Positions 17,904 to 27,258 of a stretch of 64,000 nucleotides of DNA are shown here, piece by piece; position 1 is the stretch's first letter; every line of letters begins with the position of its first letter. This stretch comes from Saprospiraceae bacterium. GTDB lineage: Bacteria > Bacteroidota > Bacteroidia > Chitinophagales > Saprospiraceae. Below the pieces are notes generated by a model. It was given only the letters and a program-made list of their open reading frames with translations, was not told where the DNA came from and ran no database searches. The DNA lies in NCBI GenBank assembly GCA_024103005.1, contig JAGFJA010000007.1, positions 248,001 to 312,000 on the forward strand. The letters run 5' to 3'. A program made the translations under genes and the position numbers.

Positions 17904-18604
17904 TGCTGGCATACATCCTGAGCGGATTTATGATTGGGATTGCAGGCAGCTTTCATTGTATCGGTATGTGCGGTCCCCTTGCCGTAGCAATGCCCTGGTA
18001 TGCCGGCGAAGGCTATTGGTGGAAGGTAGTAAGGTATCATTTGGGCAGGACTTTGACTTATATGTGCCTTGGCTTGTGTTTCGGAATCATCGGAAATGCA
18101 TTTTATATTGCCGGTTATCAACAGGCACTTTCTGTCGCCCTTGGTGCGATCATTTTATTGAGCATTCTTCCAAAAGTATTTCATTTTAATCTCTCAAGAC
18201 TGAAGGTTGCCCGGTTTAACAAATTAAATCAGATCGTCCTGAACCTTTTTAAGCGGGATGCTATCCTGAAAAAACCCATGTTATTCGGTATAGTAAATGG
18301 CCTTCTTCCTTGTGGCTTGATATACTTAGCCGTTGTGCTGGCAATATCCACCGGGAGTATCTGGAAAAGCGGAGTGATTATGGCATCTTTCGGATTGGGA
18401 ACGATGCCTTTGTTTACCGCATTTTTATTGGGACTAAATAGGGTGAGCCTTTCATTCAGACACAAAATCAATAATTTTTTTCCATACCTCGTTTTGCTTA
18501 CCTCCATCTTATTAATCCTTAGGGGCATGAACCTCGGGATTCCGTATGTAAGCCCTTATCTCAATGTGGAAGGGACGACACCGGCAATTATTGAATGTAA
18601 GTGA
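17903..18604 (+). CDS. SafE/UreH-type sulfite exporter-like membrane protein
   Basis: A 233-residue polytopic protein with about six helices. The opening GFMIGIAGSFHCIGMCGPLA (residues about 7-26) carries the two-Cys HCxGMCGP motif of the DsbD/UreH-like family, and MLFGIVNGLLPCGLIYLAV carries the second-half PCG motif. Members linked to cbb3 loci are thought to move copper or thiol reducing power across the membrane; the 'sulfite exporter' label is a database name. Coupled to ccoH by a one-base overlap, it ends the operon at a strong bidirectional terminator. Confidence 0.88.
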   Translation: MLAYILSGFMIGIAGSFHCIGMCGPLAVAMPWYAGEGYWWKVVRYHLGRTLTYMCLGLCFGIIGNAFYIAGYQQALSVALGAIILLSILPKVFHFNLSRLKVARFNKLNQIVLNLFKRDAILKKPMLFGIVNGLLPCGLIYLAVVLAISTGSIWKSGVIMASFGLGTMPLFTAFLLGLNRVSLSFRHKINNFFPYLVLLTSILLILRGMNLGIPYVSPYLNVEGTTPAIIECK

Positions 18605-18659
18605 TATAAAGGCGCCATAGCATCTTAAGGAATGGGTTTTATTGTAATTTAATCAAATA

Positions 18660-18698
18660 ATAAAATAAGGATTTATTCACCGTAAATCCTTATTTTAT
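18660..18698. terminator. Bidirectional terminator, 16-bp perfect stem
   Basis: The stretch 18660-18675 is an exact reverse complement of 18683-18698, with a 7-base loop TTCACCG. The stem begins with an A run and ends with a T run, so it can terminate on both strands. It separates the cbb3 operon from the convergent alpha-2-macroglobulin gene. Confidence 0.85.
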
Positions 18699-18728
18699 CA
18701 CCGGTTTAAACTTTCCGCCAAAATTAAC

Positions 18729-21700
18729 TTATTCTGTTACTACCCACATTCCGGGCACCCTGGCGGCTATTGTATTGTCGTACATGGCAGAGCACGAGCT
18801 GGCAGGAACATAACTCTTACCTGCGTAAGCTGCTATTAATTTTGATCTGAAAATTTTAGTTTCTCCCTGGTCGAGACTGAAAAAGGTATTGATCCTGTCA
18901 TCTCTTATATCCTGATATTCAAAGTTAGAAGACGCCGCGACTCCCATTCCTTCCTGTAACCTGTCATTGACGATTTCCCAGCTAGAAGGAAAGATCTGTG
19001 TCAATGCTAAATCGGTAATACTTATACCGAGCTGAGAGGTATTTTTGACGGTTGCAATTGAATAAAATTCAGTTCCTATCTTAAGCTTTGCCGGATTGAT
19101 GGATTGACCTTTTTTATCGACATAAGTTATGGTCAGGCTAATATTGTTTGCCTGAGCAGTCTGATCTGTGAGCGATGGTTTGCCCTTTTGAATTAAGTTG
19201 ACATATAAGGTTCCTTTGCCTTTGTTGGTAATTCCGGCTCTTGAAAAAGCAGCTTTTTTATCGAATTTGACATAATAAGTGGTTCCTTCCTGATTGACGG
19301 TATAAGATTTGCCATTTATAGTATAGCCGGCCTTAATATTTTTTGCAGGCGGATATTTTTTGAGATATGATGCTACTGACCACAATCCGTAAGCCTTGCT
19401 GAATGTTGCATACCATTCCTGGCTTCCAAGGGATTTGGCTATTTCTACTGCTAGGTTTGAAGCATTATCTTTATCATTAATTAAGATGTATGTATTCAGG
19501 AGGATAGCTCTGTCGCGCATATCAGACCCAAAGGTATAGCCTGGTTCGGTATAGCGGATTATTGATTTGTCTGCACTATTAAGAATTGACTTCGCTGCAT
19601 CTTCTTTACCGATTACGGCATAGGCACCTGCAAGGAAATATTTACCCTGATTGCTTAGTGATTTAAATCCTTTCAACTGATTCATCGCTCCCTGTTCCGG
19701 ATTTCCGGCCAAAGCAAGTACAAATAACCTGTATGCCTGATCTATATCGGCATTATGGGGATATAGACCGGCGGCTTGTTGCTTAGGCTGCCAGATGCGT
19801 GCTGTTTTTTTCTCAAAGTTGATCAATGAACTGTAGCTCAGTGCCGGTACAGCATAGCCAGCTTTCTTGGCCTCAGTGAGGAAATGAGCGGCATAAATGC
19901 TTGTAAATCCATCTGCATATTGACCGCCCGGCCAAAAACTGTACCATCCTTCGCTGTTTTGATACGAAGCAAGCTTCCTGATAGCGAATTCAACCATTTG
20001 TTTAATTTCATCTTTATTGGCAGCTGAGAGTGCCACGATGTCGTTTAGAAACAACTGAGGGAAGGCTTTGCTGATGGTTTGTTCGAGGCAACCAAACGGA
20101 TAGTCAATTAATTGATCCAGGTTGCCTGCCAGGTTCATTGACGGGAAGGTAGAAAACTCCAGTATGGACTCTCCTGTCCCGGACATGCCCACTACCGGAT
20201 TGGTGAGGGTAGAGGTTTTCCCGGCGGTTATGACAATGTTTTTTGAAGTGGTTATGGGCAGATTAGGATTTGAAATGGCTATTTCTACACTTTCCTTAGT
20301 TGACTCCTTGCCTGAAGTGGCGGAAATTTCCAGTTTTGCTACACCTTCATTCTGAGAAACAGTGACAGGAAAGTACACCATTTTTTCACCTGCTGAAGTA
20401 AAAGTCACTGACTGACTGTCGGAGTGATTGGGAATTACCCTGCCACTCATATCTTTGATGGATACCGCCACGTTTCTGATGTAGTCTTTTGTCGCCCAAA
20501 CATTAACCGGAACATAGAAAGTTTCTCCCGGTCTGAGTATCCTTGGCAGTGTGGCAGACACCATCAATGGTTTGACCACCTTAATTACTTTTTCTGTTGA
20601 TCCGGAAGCTTTTCCATTGGTGGCAACGACCATAGCCCTGACTGAGCCGATGTAATTTTTTATAGTAAATGAATGATGAGCAGTTTTGCCTTTTTGGAGC
20701 TTGAACGGACCCAGGTTGACTATTGCCGGAACAAACCGATTGGCCTTGGGTGCTCCTTCAATCTGTGCAGCTGCCATGTCACCACCTACAGCAAAGATGT
20801 TGGCCAGCTGACCGGAATATGCACCTAAAATATAGTCATAGAAATCCCATGTTTTCACGGCCAAAGCGGATTTTCCGTAGAAATAATCATACGGATTAGG
20901 TGTTTTGAATTTGGTTATGTCCAGCAGGCCTTCATCCACTATGGCGATTGTGTAGTACATTTCAGAGCCATTGGCTTCCTTTACGGTGCATTCTACTTTT
21001 CTGTCAGGTTGAATTTCCGAAGGTATCTGGATGAGTGGAGTTAGGGTCAACGACGGGTTTTTTATCTTGAAAGGCACCACACCATACATCCTGATAGGCA
21101 GATCATTGCCGGGATGTTTGTGAGGCTGGATCAAAGTAACAAAAGCATAGGCATTGGATCCCATTTCATCAGTTGTTTTAATGGATACCTTATTCTGGCC
21201 TTCTGAGCAGTCATGCCATTGCTTTTTTACGATATTGTTGCCGTTTTCAATGGTAATCAGTGCCTTGCTTCCCGCTGGAGCATTAAACATAACCTGAATT
21301 GGCTGGCCTATCGTTACTTCTTTTTTATCCGTCGTCATGGGTAATGCGCTGGCTATTTTTGCCATATCGCTGATGTCCGCATTGTCAGGATATCCTACAT
21401 AAGCGAAAGCTCCTGATTGATGTGGGCTCTCATTTGAAGTGGCGTTGATGAAATATCTTCCCCATCCATGTGGCGTAAAACTAATCTTAGCTATACCATC
21501 TGCACCTGTCTTTACGTTGAAGGTCTTTACGACCACAGAATTGTTATTTCCCGTATAGTAGCTCGCATCATTGTAATCACTCTCCCACCACCATCTCCAG
21601 TCAACTTTATAAATTGTAATGGCTACTTGGGCATTGGATATAGGTTTGCCATATTGGTTTACCATCAAAACCTTGATTTGGCTTGGTTTATTTTCGGGCA

Positions 21701-24284
21701 GGGTGGCATCCCCCCAGGAGTTTTTCGGGATATTGATGCCGATATAGGATTTGTAGGGTGAATATTCTGCCGTTGTATAATCTATACTGAAATTGCCGCC
21801 TGGCTCAAATACGGTTGTTTTGAGTATAATATTGCTTATCTGTGTAATGTCGTCATTGCTGTTTAAGTTTAAATGCAGAGAAGCGTTGCCTGCATTGTCT
21901 GTACTGCCTTCATAAACTGTTTTGTCAAAAGATTTGGCGGAAGCTTGATTCGAAAAAACAAAGTCTTTATATTTTTCAAAGGGTTGACTTTTGGCTCTTA
22001 CACTGGCCTCCACTATGGATCGCATATTGCTTGCCACCGTACCTATGAGCCAGGCCACATTCAGGCTGGCATTGACCACAGGCAGGCCGGCCATCAACTG
22101 TTTTTTATCAGGAGATAAATTAATTTTAAGTTTATTGGGCTTGATGGTCTCTACAGTAAAAAGCTTGGTAAAGGATGCTCCGCCTGCCTTCACTGTTGCG
22201 GACCATACTCCTGTCGGGGCATCGGAATCCGTCGCCAGATGCATCGGTATGATTGAGCCCCGGGAGTAATTGTATATCTTTTTAGATATCAAAACATTGC
22301 TTGGATTACGCCATTCCAGCTGGATCGGATGTTTTTCAGGTAATGATCCGGCATAATCGTCAAGAATGCAGTTTAGGAATATTGAATCACCCGGTCGCCA
22401 GACACCTCTTTCCGCATACAGGTAAGCCTTCAGTCCCTTCTGATAAAAATCTCCTCCAACATCAAATTTGCTCATGGACAAGGCTCTGCCGTCATCTATC
22501 AAGAGGTAGCTTTTGTCTTTGTCTTTCTCGGCTATGGCAATAAATGGTACGGAAGTTAAATGAATGTCTAAAAATCCATCTCCGTCAGTCTTGCCTTCCG
22601 CTATCTTTTGTTGCTGATAATTGTAAAATGAGACAGTAGCTCCCGAAAGTGGTGAAGCTGTCAATATATCGGTAGTTGCGGCAAAAAAATCACCCCGGTC
22701 ATTACCTTTGACGATCAATCCGATATTGGATTTATATACGCTTTGTACGACAAAGTGATTTTTTGAATAAAACTGACTCTTGCAGGGATTTTCATAATCC
22801 GTCCAGTTGTAGTCATCGCTGAACTCTTCCGCATAACCGTCATAGTTATTGTCGTAAATACTCTGTACTGTCTCGCCATAACCGGTGTTCATGGGTTGCA
22901 GCTCTTTTTCCTTCCAGTCACCTTTGTTGTCTTTGCAGGCGTAAGATGTATAGGCGCGACGGAATCCTATCCTTACTTGATAGATAGCATTCCGATCTGT
23001 GGTAATTAATTTATTCAGATCAAGTCCATATCGTACCCAATTGGACTTATTGATACTGGAGTTTAGATCAGACAACTGAATTTTTTGCTGAAGAATAATA
23101 GAGCCAACCCTGTCGATTTCATAAGCATCTTCATAGCCGTTGTATGTCTGGTAATATTGGAGGATATTATTGGAATAAATTTTAACTATTTCAACGTCTA
23201 TTGCATTGAGGTTGATGGCCTCAAAGGGTAAAATAAGCCCATCGCTTTCAGGCATAATATTACCTTTGTTAACAAATCGGACAGCCGGCTTGGTATCCAT
23301 AAAGTTGACATTTTTACTCCATGGTTTGCCCAAAGCCTTTCCCTGTGTATTTTTAACGGCAGGATCCACCCTTACCAAATGATTGCCTGTAATTCTGGAA
23401 GATGGATATACTTTAATGTTATTGTTCTGAATCGTGTAGGAGACCGGATTATCATAACCTTCAACGGTAATCAAACCGGATAAATCCTGATTGGGCAAAA
23501 CCGGATCAGTGAAGTTGATCGTAAAATAAAAGTCGTCGTCATTATTAAAATATAGGTCATGTACCCTGAATTCAGACAGCGGTACGATATCAATTTCTGA
23601 CTTTTCTTCCTTGTCTAAACCGATCTGCTTGCCGTCCAGCATAATTGTCATTTTTGACGGTTGCTCGTTGCGCTGAATACCTGTTATGGTAAAATGGTGG
23701 TTGAGTCCCTTGCTGTCGTGCTGCCACATGACAACCGGGCTTTGTCCCTGAATATCCACCTTTAGTATAGATTCGACGGACTTATTGTCTTCGTAGTCCG
23801 CTAACCGTATGATGCCTTTGTAGGATTGTACTCTGTAGTCTCCCGGTGAGGGAGTGTCCCAACCTTCCTGCTGAAGCATAGCATCCTGACGGATAGTTCT
23901 GACCTTGAAGGCAAAATCGCTGAATTCAGAAGGAACATTATCCTGAAGTTCACCGATATTAACATTTATAACATATTCTTTATCATTATCGAATCCATTT
24001 AACGGCTGGAATACCATTGTCTTTTCATCCTGCCAAAGAGCCGTTCCTTCTACCTTGGGAGAGATTGAAAAAGCGGCAGCAGAAACGTATCCTCCCACAG
24101 AATTGGGGTCGATCATATTACCTGTAAAAACAACCTTGATGGGTGCCGTTTTTGAAATAATTCCGGAAGTATTGGCAAAAATATAGGGATTGGGTTGACT
24201 TTTGTCCGGGTCTTTTTTACATGAAGAGATGAAAAGAAGTCCAAAAGAAAGGAAAAGAAGGCGGTAATAATGATGAATTGACAT
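18729..24284 (-). CDS. Bacterial alpha-2-macroglobulin lipoprotein with thioester
   Basis: An 1851-residue protein with signal peptide and lipobox ISSC (Cys22), then an N-terminal Ig-like domain, a long chain of macroglobulin-like beta domains with MG2 (DKSYLLIDDGRALSM, AYLYAERGVWRPGDSIFLN), and the alpha-alpha toroid holding the thioester motif GCLEQ (Cys1399 and Gln1402). These proteins trap foreign proteases in the cell envelope by covalent coupling after bait cleavage. E. coli pairs the gene with pbpC; none is seen here, so it acts alone or with distant partners. On the 5' side an imperfect -7 box (TATCTTTA on the minus strand) lies near 24306. Confidence 0.93.
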   Translation of the reverse strand: MSIHHYYRLLFLSFGLLFISSCKKDPDKSQPNPYIFANTSGIISKTAPIKVVFTGNMIDPNSVGGYVSAAAFSISPKVEGTALWQDEKTMVFQPLNGFDNDKEYVINVNIGELQDNVPSEFSDFAFKVRTIRQDAMLQQEGWDTPSPGDYRVQSYKGIIRLADYEDNKSVESILKVDIQGQSPVVMWQHDSKGLNHHFTITGIQRNEQPSKMTIMLDGKQIGLDKEEKSEIDIVPLSEFRVHDLYFNNDDDFYFTINFTDPVLPNQDLSGLITVEGYDNPVSYTIQNNNIKVYPSSRITGNHLVRVDPAVKNTQGKALGKPWSKNVNFMDTKPAVRFVNKGNIMPESDGLILPFEAINLNAIDVEIVKIYSNNILQYYQTYNGYEDAYEIDRVGSIILQQKIQLSDLNSSINKSNWVRYGLDLNKLITTDRNAIYQVRIGFRRAYTSYACKDNKGDWKEKELQPMNTGYGETVQSIYDNNYDGYAEEFSDDYNWTDYENPCKSQFYSKNHFVVQSVYKSNIGLIVKGNDRGDFFAATTDILTASPLSGATVSFYNYQQQKIAEGKTDGDGFLDIHLTSVPFIAIAEKDKDKSYLLIDDGRALSMSKFDVGGDFYQKGLKAYLYAERGVWRPGDSIFLNCILDDYAGSLPEKHPIQLEWRNPSNVLISKKIYNYSRGSIIPMHLATDSDAPTGVWSATVKAGGASFTKLFTVETIKPNKLKINLSPDKKQLMAGLPVVNASLNVAWLIGTVASNMRSIVEASVRAKSQPFEKYKDFVFSNQASAKSFDKTVYEGSTDNAGNASLHLNLNSNDDITQISNIILKTTVFEPGGNFSIDYTTAEYSPYKSYIGINIPKNSWGDATLPENKPSQIKVLMVNQYGKPISNAQVAITIYKVDWRWWWESDYNDASYYTGNNNSVVVKTFNVKTGADGIAKISFTPHGWGRYFINATSNESPHQSGAFAYVGYPDNADISDMAKIASALPMTTDKKEVTIGQPIQVMFNAPAGSKALITIENGNNIVKKQWHDCSEGQNKVSIKTTDEMGSNAYAFVTLIQPHKHPGNDLPIRMYGVVPFKIKNPSLTLTPLIQIPSEIQPDRKVECTVKEANGSEMYYTIAIVDEGLLDITKFKTPNPYDYFYGKSALAVKTWDFYDYILGAYSGQLANIFAVGGDMAAAQIEGAPKANRFVPAIVNLGPFKLQKGKTAHHSFTIKNYIGSVRAMVVATNGKASGSTEKVIKVVKPLMVSATLPRILRPGETFYVPVNVWATKDYIRNVAVSIKDMSGRVIPNHSDSQSVTFTSAGEKMVYFPVTVSQNEGVAKLEISATSGKESTKESVEIAISNPNLPITTSKNIVITAGKTSTLTNPVVGMSGTGESILEFSTFPSMNLAGNLDQLIDYPFGCLEQTISKAFPQLFLNDIVALSAANKDEIKQMVEFAIRKLASYQNSEGWYSFWPGGQYADGFTSIYAAHFLTEAKKAGYAVPALSYSSLINFEKKTARIWQPKQQAAGLYPHNADIDQAYRLFVLALAGNPEQGAMNQLKGFKSLSNQGKYFLAGAYAVIGKEDAAKSILNSADKSIIRYTEPGYTFGSDMRDRAILLNTYILINDKDNASNLAVEIAKSLGSQEWYATFSKAYGLWSVASYLKKYPPAKNIKAGYTINGKSYTVNQEGTTYYVKFDKKAAFSRAGITNKGKGTLYVNLIQKGKPSLTDQTAQANNISLTITYVDKKGQSINPAKLKIGTEFYSIATVKNTSQLGISITDLALTQIFPSSWEIVNDRLQEGMGVAASSNFEYQDIRDDRINTFFSLDQGETKIFRSKLIAAYAGKSYVPASSCSAMYDNTIAARVPGMWVVTE

Positions 24285-24488
24285 AGCGTTAGGTTTTATT
24301 CATAAAGATATTAACATTGGCAATAGAATAGAAAGTTCAGGACAAAAATTATTTTAATCAAAAAGCCCGGAGTGTGCTGCCTTTATCAATCATTAAGAAT
24401 CGGGTAAAAAAATCAATTTGAAAAATATTATGGATGAATAACAATTTAGCTTTGAAAAAATGAAAAATGAGATATAATGGAACATTCA

Positions 24489-24521
24489 TTTGGAAAATTG
24501 AACTTTGTTATATTATCTTTG
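24489..24521 (+). promoter_or_regulatory. Promoter of the small membrane protein gene
   Basis: TATCTTTG at 24514-24521 is an exact -7 match and TTTG at 24489-24492 stands 21 bases before it, slightly longer than the usual 19. The start codon ATG 24542 follows 20 bases later, which supports that start over an in-frame codon at 24467 located before the promoter. Confidence 0.65.
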
Positions 24522-24541
24522 AACCAAATAAAACAATAACG

Positions 24542-24703
24542 ATGAGTCAGGAAGATAACAAAACGAATACCAAGAATCAATGGATATTATTTGCAGTTTC
24601 GACATTAGCCCTGATTGCAATGCTGATATACGTCCCTACCTTTTTTTGGGTAGTTTTGCCCATCCAGTTGACCTCCTTTGTGATGGCAATGAGGTGGATA
24701 TAA
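24542..24703 (+). CDS. Small two-span membrane protein, 53 residues
   Basis: After a polar N-terminus (SQEDNKTNTKNQ) come two hydrophobic segments, about residues 14-31 (ILFAVSTLALIAMLIYV) and 34-50, separated by a PTFFW turn. A clear promoter precedes it and a UUCG-loop terminator follows, so it is a genuine independent gene. No family recognised; small membrane proteins of this size often modulate larger membrane complexes. Confidence 0.68.
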   Translation: MSQEDNKTNTKNQWILFAVSTLALIAMLIYVPTFFWVVLPIQLTSFVMAMRWI

Positions 24704-24730
24704 GCTGAATGAAAGTATATTCAAATAGTG

Positions 24731-24755
24731 AGGAAGTCTTCGGGCTTCCTTTTTT
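24731..24755 (+). terminator. Intrinsic terminator with UUCG tetraloop
   Basis: AGGAAGTC (24731-24738) and GGCTTCCT (24743-24750) pair over 8 bp with one wobble, closed by the very stable TTCG loop, and the stem is followed by a T run. It lies 27 bases after the small membrane protein gene. Confidence 0.85.
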
Positions 24756-25111
24756 GTTTGGCACATGTTGTAAACATTGAGACGATTTGGGTTATATCCA
24801 TATTTTTATCAAACCATTCTTTAAGGCTGTTGTGTTACATGATTCCGAAATTATGAGAAAGACATTTTCAAAGTCCTTGCTTTTAACAGGAAATACTAAA
24901 TAAAAATAGTTGGAACAAACCGGATGCCTAAAGATTTCTAAGGTAATGGAAGTATATGAAAAAGTTGCATTTTGACTTGAATCCTGCTCTTATAGAGAGC
25001 CGTATATAGCAAAAGTGTTTTCAGGATTTGATATAAAACTTATGTTGGAGAATTACGCTGTATATCCCGAATCTTTGATGGCTATCAACACAGAAGATGT
25101 AATTATAGTTT
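24756..25111. other. Gene-free stretch
   Basis: No reading frame with coding character, repeat or RNA structure was recognised between the terminator and the end of the deoxynucleoside kinase gene. It is AT-rich with many stops in all frames. Confidence 0.5.
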
Positions 25112-25765
25112 TTAGTCGGTTAAGGTGACCTGCTGTATTCCATGTAATTGATCTGCACCGAAGATAAAATTTTTAATTTTCCGGTAGAGTTTGGGATTGT
25201 TTTCAAAATCGCCGTCATTTAAATGTAGGATGATGACCGGAAATTCTGTTTGCGACTGTAAATAAGAGAGGTAGGCCTGAGACAAAGAGGCCAGATAATT
25301 CGCCTCGATGTTTTGTTCAAATGAGCGATTGCGTTTCCGGATATTTCGGAGCAATGCATCTACCGGTCTGTGGAGATAGACCACCAGTTCAGGCTGGATG
25401 AGTTGTTGATTTAATTGGTGAAATAATTTGTAAAAAAGCGAATATTCACGTTCATCCAGATTTTCTCTGGCGAAGAGAACGGTTTTCTGGAAGCAGTAGT
25501 CTGCTATGACTGTTTCGTGAAAGAGGTTGCTGACGCTGAGCTCCATCTGCATCTGCTTGTGTCTCTCAGTCAGAAAAAATACCTCCACCGGAAAGGCATA
25601 TCTTTCCTTGTTTTCATAAAATGCTGCTAAAAACGGGTTTTCTGCAAATTGTTCCAGAAGCATCAGTGCATTGTATTCCTGTGCGAGCATTCTGGTAAGT
25701 GTAGTCTTTCCGCTACCTATATTGCCCTCGATGCAAAAATATCTATATGGCAGGAAGTTATTCAT
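25112..25765 (-). CDS. Deoxynucleoside kinase (deoxyadenosine/deoxyguanosine kinase type)
   Basis: A 217-residue P-loop kinase: CIEGNIGSGKTTLTRML (residues about 12-28), then LLEQFAENPFLAAFYE (substrate-binding E and the NPFL motif), FFLTERHKQM and the arginine-rich lid RNIRKRNRSFEQNI. The family phosphorylates deoxynucleosides to monophosphates in nucleotide salvage. In Bacteroidota this gene is commonly joined to folK, as here, with a four-base overlap; the functional reason is unclear. Confidence 0.92.
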   Translation of the reverse strand: MNNFLPYRYFCIEGNIGSGKTTLTRMLAQEYNALMLLEQFAENPFLAAFYENKERYAFPVEVFFLTERHKQMQMELSVSNLFHETVIADYCFQKTVLFARENLDEREYSLFYKLFHQLNQQLIQPELVVYLHRPVDALLRNIRKRNRSFEQNIEANYLASLSQAYLSYLQSQTEFPVIILHLNDGDFENNPKLYRKIKNFIFGADQLHGIQQVTLTD

Positions 25766-26247
25766 TCGGTGAGTCTTACTTCATTGTCGTCCTTACATTC
25801 ATCATAAAGCTCCCATACAGACTTTTTCAAAACGGGATGTACCAGATCGGGCAATATATCCAGCAAGGGAGTCAATATAAAACTCCTAAGATGTAGTCTG
25901 GGGTGGGGGATGGTTAAATTTTTTTCATTCATTACAAGCTGGTCATAGAATAAGATATCTATATCTATTGTCCTGTCCGATACTTCATCGGCATTCCGTA
26001 GTCTCCCCAATTTTTTTTCAAGTTTACCTATGAGTTCGATTAATTTGTCGGGTGTGAGGTCAGATTGAAAAGATATGGCCATGTTGAGGAAATAATTGTC
26101 AGAAACATAACCATTGGGTTCAGTCTCATAGGTACCGGAAGTGTTAAGGTCGCCCTTAGCCCATCCGGCGATTTCTGCAAGGGCCTCACTTAAATACTTT
26201 TTACGAGGTTCTATATTACTGCCTAAGGATATAACTACTGTCGCCAC
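25762..26247 (-). CDS. folK: 2-amino-4-hydroxy-6-hydroxymethyldihydropteridine diphosphokinase
   Basis: A 161-residue protein with the HPPK landmarks: SLGSNIEPRKKYL near the N-terminus, ETEPNGYVSDNYFLN, the ATP/Mg site RTIDIDILFYD and IPHPRLHLRSFILTPL. It transfers pyrophosphate from ATP to 6-hydroxymethyl-7,8-dihydropterin in folate synthesis. The start is GTG 26247; no in-frame ATG fits. Its stop overlaps the start of the kinase gene by four bases. Confidence 0.95.
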   Translation of the reverse strand: MATVVISLGSNIEPRKKYLSEALAEIAGWAKGDLNTSGTYETEPNGYVSDNYFLNMAISFQSDLTPDKLIELIGKLEKKLGRLRNADEVSDRTIDIDILFYDQLVMNEKNLTIPHPRLHLRSFILTPLLDILPDLVHPVLKKSVWELYDECKDDNEVRLTE

Positions 26248-26378
26248 GATGAAAATTTGACCACAAATAGAAGCAAAAATGGTGAGAAAATAAAATCAAT
26301 TTTTGGCAATCTGATTTTTCCGGGAAGAGCAAAAAGTTATTTTAAAACACAACTTCATTCGGTCCGGACTTTTTTGCA

Positions 26379-26402
26379 AATTTATTTTTGCGGAAATAAA
26401 TT
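26379..26402. repeat. AT-only 9-bp palindrome, 6-base loop
   Basis: AATTTATTT (26379-26387) and AAATAAATT (26394-26402) are exact reverse complements around TTGCGG. It lies in the gap between folK and the VOC gene. A TACCTTCG, one base off the -7 consensus, occurs about 25 bases later. Role unknown. Confidence 0.35.
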
Positions 26403-26475
26403 ATGTCCAAAAATACATTTTTTACCTTCGATAATAAGGCAATAAGTAGAGAAGATATAAGTTCAATCCGGATGA

Positions 26476-26643
26476 ATGAGTCATAATGAGGAAGTTGAGC
26501 CGGACTTATGCCATACTTCACTTCAGATGCATGAGAAAATCAGAAGGAAAATTGGTCTTAATGTTAAGGTTTTTCAATACCTTGGACTTTTTATTAAATT
26601 CTCTGAAAGTGAGCTGGCTGTCCTGGAGAAATATTTTCAATAA
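26476..26643 (+). CDS. Possible small protein, 55 residues
   Basis: An open frame beginning MSHNEEVEPDL and ending ELAVLEKYFQ. It is soluble, charged and probably helical, with no recognised family. It occupies the gap between folK and the VOC gene and ends 39 bases before the latter. Support is only the open frame and fairly normal codon use, so it may be a remnant of a larger gene or chance. Confidence 0.3.
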   Translation: MSHNEEVEPDLCHTSLQMHEKIRRKIGLNVKVFQYLGLFIKFSESELAVLEKYFQ

Positions 26644-26682
26644 GCTATAGGGCTGATAAATGAAGAGATAAACAAATGATGG

Positions 26683-27075
26683 ATGATGAGTAATTTTAAA
26701 CCGAAGAATTATAATTCTGTTTCCCCCTACTTTATGGTGGATGATGCCTCGCGGATGATAGATTTGCTTATAAATTTATTTGACGGAGAAGTTTTGCGAA
26801 AATATGACAAGCCAGATGGAAAGATCATGCATGTAGAAGTGCGTATAGATGATTCGGTTATTATGATGAGTGATGCTACACCAGATTATCCGGCGATTAC
26901 GTATTGGATGCATGTCTATGTCCCTGACGTGGATACAGTGTTTCAAAAAGCAATAGATCTTGGCTGTGAATCTATTGAAGCGCCTCAAAACAAAGCCGGA
27001 GATCCCGATAAAAGGGGAACCTTCAGAGACTTTGCAGGAAATATGTGGTCTGTAGCTACTCAATTGGATTCATAG
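26683..27075 (+). CDS. VOC (glyoxalase/PhnB-like) family protein
   Basis: A 130-residue single-module VOC protein: VSPYFMVDDASRMIDLLINLFDGEVLR at the N-terminus, HVEVRIDDSVIMMSDATP in the middle, and the C-terminal RGTFRDFAGNMWSVATQ where glyoxalase-like proteins have G.. DP.GN.W.. The family includes metal-dependent isomerases, dioxygenases and antibiotic-binding proteins, and PhnB-like members have no known reaction. No operon partner. Confidence 0.85.
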   Translation: MMSNFKPKNYNSVSPYFMVDDASRMIDLLINLFDGEVLRKYDKPDGKIMHVEVRIDDSVIMMSDATPDYPAITYWMHVYVPDVDTVFQKAIDLGCESIEAPQNKAGDPDKRGTFRDFAGNMWSVATQLDS

Positions 27076-27258
27076 GATCGGGAATATTGTGAAACTTGAC
27101 AGTTTCTCATATAAATCATAATAATTGAGGTCCGAGAAATAGAGCAACTTATAAAGAACCGTTTCACCAACATTTGGCTTTCCGGCACAGCGTTCAAGGA
27201 TATATAATAAGACATTTTTGAATTTACTTATTTGTAGTGTTGGCACAGATATACGTAC
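27076..27258. other. Gap between the VOC gene and the XRE pseudogene
   Basis: Only 183 bases. No gene or hairpin recognised. Confidence 0.4.

Noticed and set aside
26257-26445. 62-residue frame just upstream of folK on the other strand
   Set aside because: Crosses an AT-only palindrome, has no start signals and is rich in Lys and Phe as random AT-rich DNA gives.
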